A stretch of DNA of 64,000 bases, from NCBI GenBank assembly GCA_016490735.1, contig JAEMWC010001405.1:12501-76500 (forward strand), written 5' to 3'. Both the position numbers and the translations under genes were made by a program. Under the pieces are notes generated by a model. It saw only the letters and a list, made by a program, of their open reading frames with translations, was not told the DNA's origin and did no database searches. Positions within the stretch are counted from its first letter, which is position 1, and each line of letters opens with the position of its first letter. The DNA is from Pachyseris speciosa. Its lineage: Eukaryota > Cnidaria > Anthozoa > Scleractinia > Pachyseridae. Positions 61,493 through 64,000 of this stretch are shown piece by piece.

Positions 61493-61915
61493 ATGATGAA
61501 AGACATTATTAAATACGTGAAATATTTATTCAAAGATACTAAAAAACAATATCCATATATTAATGACTCAATTTTGAAATCAGCTATGGTTTACCAATAT
61601 TTGTATCACAAGCATTTCAATAAATTAATTACAATTTGTGACATTTTACATGAGCATAATGATATTGGACTTATCGGCCCAGGTAGTGGTTGCTTGACAT
61701 ATTTCTTGGAACATACTCTTGGTTGGATTGATACATTACAAACACATGGTATACTTCATGATGCTTATGGAAGATTTTATAACAGTTATTCATTAGATCG
61801 GGGATATTGTTATGCCATATCTAAGCACCTCACAACAAAGCGAAGAAAAAGATCTCCATTATGCGGCCAGATGTCAGGAATACTGTATTGTATTTTCAAT
61901 AGAATTATTGTATAA
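61493..61915 (+). CDS. 140-aa protein with GPGSG and HDAYG motifs, possible PLA2-like fold
   Basis: Intact. MMKDIIKYVKYLFKDTKKQY, then IGLIGPGSGCLTYFLEHT (residues 58-75), THGILHDAYGRFYN (84-97) and a basic tail KRRKRSPLCGQMSG. A Gly-rich loop followed ~27 residues later by His-Asp-x2-Tyr-like HDAYG recalls secreted or viral phospholipase A2 (Ca-binding loop, His-Asp dyad). The spacing is longer than usual and there is no clear cysteine framework, so I regard the link as tentative. It lies immediately after the second fibre and directly before the two-TM protein (stop and next start nearly touch), suggesting a functional block. No homologue is left in Polinton 1. Confidence 0.5.
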   Translation: MMKDIIKYVKYLFKDTKKQYPYINDSILKSAMVYQYLYHKHFNKLITICDILHEHNDIGLIGPGSGCLTYFLEHTLGWIDTLQTHGILHDAYGRFYNSYSLDRGYCYAISKHLTTKRRKRSPLCGQMSGILYCIFNRIIV

Positions 61916-62410
61916 ATGATATATATGAAAGAGCGAAAAAGCATATTCAGCTGGAACCATATTTCAGATGAATTAACAGAAGATCAGGTAAATGAATTAA
62001 AATCCTATTACCGAACATATCACAGAAAGTGTTGGGCTCATAAACAGGCGGTTAAACGGTTCAAAAAATGGAAATTACTGGGGAATTCCTTGTCCATCAT
62101 CTTTGCAACTGGGGGTCTCGCCACAAGTGTGGCAACAGGTGGTGTTAGTTTGGTAGCCATCAGTACAGCAGCACTTTTGATACAAGGGTGGATGAAGCAT
62201 AAAAACCTAGATTTGAAAATCCAAAATTGCACATATGCTTATCAAAGCTATCAACATCTACTCAATTCAATAAAAGACAAGTTGAGAAGTGGTGATTTTG
62301 ATGCTTCAAGTATACAAATCTCAATGAAGAATATCGATGATTATGTGACTGACAATAGTCCAATTATTGATAAGTACCTACTGAAATATGATGAAAAATT
62401 CACTGCTTGA
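61916..62410 (+). CDS. Two-TM (SLATT-like) protein, 164 aa
   Basis: Intact. It begins one base after the preceding gene; the second ATG (MKERKSIF, 61,925) is an equally good start. After a charged helix (ELTEDQVNELKSYYRTYHRK) comes a hydrophobic hairpin at about residues 54-90 (GNSLSIIFATGGLATSVATG, GVSLVAISTAALLIQGW) and a long amphipathic tail (KIQNCTYAYQSYQHLLNSIK). The layout matches the Polinton 1 protein at 28,221-28,688, and both are convergent with the VLTF3-like gene, so the pair is conserved. SLATT domains (two TMs plus a helical tail) are known from membrane effector proteins; here the similarity is structural only. Membrane remodelling or pore formation are possible roles. Confidence 0.5.
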   Translation: MIYMKERKSIFSWNHISDELTEDQVNELKSYYRTYHRKCWAHKQAVKRFKKWKLLGNSLSIIFATGGLATSVATGGVSLVAISTAALLIQGWMKHKNLDLKIQNCTYAYQSYQHLLNSIKDKLRSGDFDASSIQISMKNIDDYVTDNSPIIDKYLLKYDEKFTA

Positions 62411-62434
62411 TAATACGAATAATCTTATCAAATC
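62411..62434. terminator. Convergent 3' ends of two-TM and VLTF3-like genes
   Basis: About 24 bp separate the two stop codons as called. If the VLTF3-like frame is shifted (see that gene), its end reaches about 62,408 and overlaps the two-TM gene. Overlapping convergent 3' ends imply read-through antisense transcription. No clear polyadenylation signal is visible. Confidence 0.3.
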
Positions 62435-62962
62435 TCAACAATAGAATCTCAACCCAATATTGATCATAAAATCCAAGCGTCTTTTTTGATCTAGTAACTT
62501 TATTTCATCAAATGGAAGATCAAGCATTAAAAATATTTGCTTAAGCATAAATTTAGTGCTAATCATTCTTTTTCGATTCTTATTCACCAAAGGAAGGACA
62601 GTGTCTATCTCTTCGAATATTTTCAATATTTTACCCTTATCTTTTACAGAAATTTGAAATCCATTCTTTCTACACATACCATTTATCACATTTTCAATAT
62701 GGTACTTCCGATGATGTACAGATTTTCGCCGTATTTTATACATATTATTATGAAAGTCAACGTACTCTTTACAATAATCATAACCATGAACTGAACCACA
62801 ATTTAGACAAACATTTTCACCATCATCGTTAAACATTTTCTGATTATCACAGCAAGGTGCTTTCACACTTTTAACAACTTTGACCAATTGCTGATCACAA
62901 AAATAACATGACAATTCTCCCATATTTTTCAATTCATTGTGAATTACTGAATTACAACTCAT
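62435..62962 (-). CDS. VLTF3-like zinc-ribbon transcription factor, C-terminus frameshifted
   Basis: MSCNSVIHNELKNMGELSCY opens the protein. Two zinc knuckles follow: CYFC (19-22) with PCCDN (36-40), and CLNCG (52-56). Then NMYKIRRKSVHHRKYHIENV, the segment RKRMISTKFMLKQIFLML and LPFDEIKLL. The listed frame ends DQKRRLDFMINIGLRFYC, but one base over (at the A-run near 62,480) it reads KKTLGFYDQYWVEI. The latter resembles the conserved 'KKTL..YD..W..I' end of the poxvirus A2L/VLTF3 family and its Polinton 1 homologue (KKTVKYYNQWCYEA), so a shift at the A-run is likely. The family drives late-gene transcription in large DNA viruses. Confidence 0.6.
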   Translation of the reverse strand: MSCNSVIHNELKNMGELSCYFCDQQLVKVVKSVKAPCCDNQKMFNDDGENVCLNCGSVHGYDYCKEYVDFHNNMYKIRRKSVHHRKYHIENVINGMCRKNGFQISVKDKGKILKIFEEIDTVLPLVNKNRKRMISTKFMLKQIFLMLDLPFDEIKLLDQKRRLDFMINIGLRFYC

Positions 62963-62999
62963 TTCTATACTATTATATGAGATTTTATTTTTATGTAAC
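62963..62999. other. Leader between VLTF3-like start and the right terminal repeat
   Basis: About 37 bp, AT-rich (CTATACTATTATATGAG). The VLTF3-like promoter must lie here or inside the terminal repeat. Confidence 0.4.
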
Positions 63000-63347
63000 C
63001 ATCGGATGGTTCCACGTGAGAAATAATAGCTATAGGTGATGGCTCATTCCTGTTTTCCGAGAATGTCACGCTTGGTGATTTTTCCGAGAATGTCACGCAT
63101 TTTAATAAACTATAGATTCCATCAGATTGAACCATAAATTCAAAGTGTGCAGACCTTGGTTCCATCAGATTGAACAACTATAGATTATATAAGATTGAAC
63201 AACTATATATTCCATCAAATTAAATAACTATATATTCCATCAAATTAAATAACTATATATTCCAGAATACGAGACCAGAAGGCGAGTAGTATAGTGTTTG
63301 GGGAAAACGAAATCAATTGATTTCGTACCCCCAAACACTATACTACT
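63000..63347 (-). repeat. Polinton 2 right terminal inverted repeat (~348 bp)
   Basis: Inverse of 43,457-43,858, with two perfect copies of the 25-bp internal unit instead of four. It ends in the 63-bp palindrome (63,285-63,347), followed by CCTGAG. Confidence 0.9.
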
Positions 63348-63376
63348 CCTGAGGTCACTGTAAAAGCTCTATTAAG

Positions 63377-63411
63377 CCCCCCCCCCCCCCCCCCCCCCCC
63401 CGCTAATATGC
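63377..63411 (+). repeat. Poly-C tract, 35 bases
   Basis: Thirty-five consecutive C residues just outside the right end of Polinton 2. Length is likely polymorphic and uncertain in assembly. Confidence 0.9.
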
Positions 63412-63421
63412 TCCCCGTTCA

Positions 63422-63765
63422 TCTCCTTCAGTTTAGAGTCTCGTGTTATTGGTCATTGATCTTAAGCCATTGGTCTTGCCTCCTTCAGTGTAGATTCTCG
63501 TGTTATTGGTCAGTGATGTTAAGCCATTGGCTTGCCTCCTTCAGTGTAGATTCTCATGTTATTGGTCAGTGATGTTAAGCCATTGGCCTTGTCTCCTTCA
63601 GTGTAGATTCTCGTGTTATTGGTCAGTGATGTTAAGCCATTGGCTTGCCTCCTTCAGTGTAGATTCTCATGTTATTGGTCAGTGATGTTAAGCCATTGGC
63701 CTTGTCTCCTTCAGTGTAGATTCTCGTGTTATTGGTCAGTGATGTTAAGCCATTGGCCTTCAGTC
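63422..63765 (+). repeat. Minisatellite, six copies of a ~57-bp unit
   Basis: The unit CTCCTTCAGTGTAGATTCTC + GTGTTATTGGTCAGTGATGTTAAGCCATTGGCTTGC starts at about 63,422, 63,479, 63,536, 63,593, 63,649 and 63,706. The first unit is the most diverged. Later units alternate CTCGTG/CTCATG and GGCTTGC/GGCCTTGT in a two-unit higher-order pattern. Confidence 0.85.
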
Positions 63766-64000
63766 TCCTTCACCTCTATGCGTTAAACTTGAAGGGGAAG
63801 TAAACCGAGAAGACGGTTGAAATAACAAGTTTGATAAGTGTTTAACGAATGTATCTCCACCTGAATTATTAATAAGTTTGGAATGCTCATGTGGCTTAAA
63901 ATTATCCAGCTTCGTTTCGAGTATTCCACTTCATCGACACATTAAGCTTAAATATTCACATAGTAAGGGAAGATTTCCACGTACAGTACCCTTTATCTCA
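63766..64000 (+). other. Copy B intron, end of window
   Basis: The last ~50 bases (CATAGTAAGGGAAGATTTCC, ACGTACAGTACCCTTTATCT) align with 8,240-8,284 of copy A, about 80 bp before its UBL exon. The copy B UBL exon is therefore expected just beyond the window. Confidence 0.6.

Larger units (their letters stand above)
43457..63347 (-). mobile_element. Polinton/Maverick 2: near-complete 19.9-kb element
   Basis: Bounded by AGTAGTATAGTGTTTGGGGG and its inverse, with CCTGAG duplicated at 43,451-43,456 and 63,348-63,353. The 5'-AG...CT-3' ends and 6-bp duplication are the published Polinton signature. The terminal repeats (about 402 and 348 bp) are nearly identical. The element encodes the family hallmark set: protein-primed PolB, retroviral-type integrase, A32/FtsK-like ATPase, adenain-type protease, double- and single-jelly-roll capsid proteins. 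It also carries large fibres, PLA2-like proteins, a BRO-N/VRR-NUC protein and a VLTF3-like protein. Several genes are split by single-base shifts. It may equally be described as an integrated polinto- or adintovirus-like provirus. Confidence 0.95.

Noticed and set aside
63422..63765. CRISPR-like array
   Set aside because: Whole unit is repeated with no variable spacers, in a eukaryotic intron; a minisatellite.

Overview
The window is eukaryotic and looks like a cnidarian, probably coral or sea-anemone, nuclear genome. It has spliced exons with GT/AG borders, tRNA-derived SINEs, many small inverted-repeat transposons, microsatellites, and two integrated Polinton/Maverick elements (capsid-encoding, self-synthesising DNA transposons). 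The species assignment is an inference from the style of the repeats; no marker gene proves it.

Host part. One host gene family encoding ubiquitin-like (UBL) domains is present as two paralogous copies. Copy A (about 3,905-8,790) has a 349-nt exon, a 50-nt micro-exon and a UBL exon with a premature stop. Copy B (from 23,397) has a domain exon with an internal TGA, an exon with three UBL domains, then the same 349-nt and 50-nt exons at 40,380-40,728 and 42,146-42,195. The last 50 bases of the window match intron sequence just upstream of the copy A UBL exon. Intron phases fit throughout (1, 1, 2, 1). Between the copies, 8.8-23.4 kb is repeat-rich: MITE-like elements, three local duplications, SINEs and microsatellites, with no convincing gene.

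Polinton 1 (26,316-40,155, TSD ATTTAG) lies in the copy B intron before the 349-nt exon. Copy A carries the matching empty site. It is old: its terminal repeats differ by roughly 5%, its genes are broken, and it has lost the integrase, fibres, BRO-like protein and most of the ATPase. It was itself hit by a pogo/Tigger-type transposon (35,626-38,726, TA target) that also carries a HIRAN-like ORF, by a ~490-bp inverted-repeat insertion, by a 219-bp MITE and by a ~600-bp insertion in its left terminal repeat.

Polinton 2 (43,457-63,347, TSD CCTGAG) lies downstream of the 50-nt exon of the same copy B. It is nearly full length (19,891 bp). The minus strand carries protein-primed DNA polymerase B, a small zinc-finger protein, a BRO-N/VRR-NUC protein, an rve integrase with chromodomain, a PLA2-like protein, a small zinc-ribbon protein, an adenain-like protease, a Lys-rich basic protein, major capsid, penton, a coiled-coil (PY-like) protein and a VLTF3-like zinc protein. 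The plus strand carries the packaging ATPase, two collagen-headed fibre proteins, a 140-aa HD-motif protein and a two-TM protein. Its terminal repeats are almost identical, and each ends in a 63-bp palindrome. Several of its genes are nevertheless split by single-base shifts, mostly in homopolymers, so either the copy has just begun to decay or the assembly has homopolymer errors.

How the genes fit together: polymerase, integrase, ATPase, protease, major capsid and penton are the expected Polinton replication, integration and virion set. The fibres, PLA2-like proteins, BRO/VRR-NUC and VLTF3-like protein are accessory. A short motif (TCTAA ... TATATG) recurs at the start codons of the structural genes and may be the element's own promoter.
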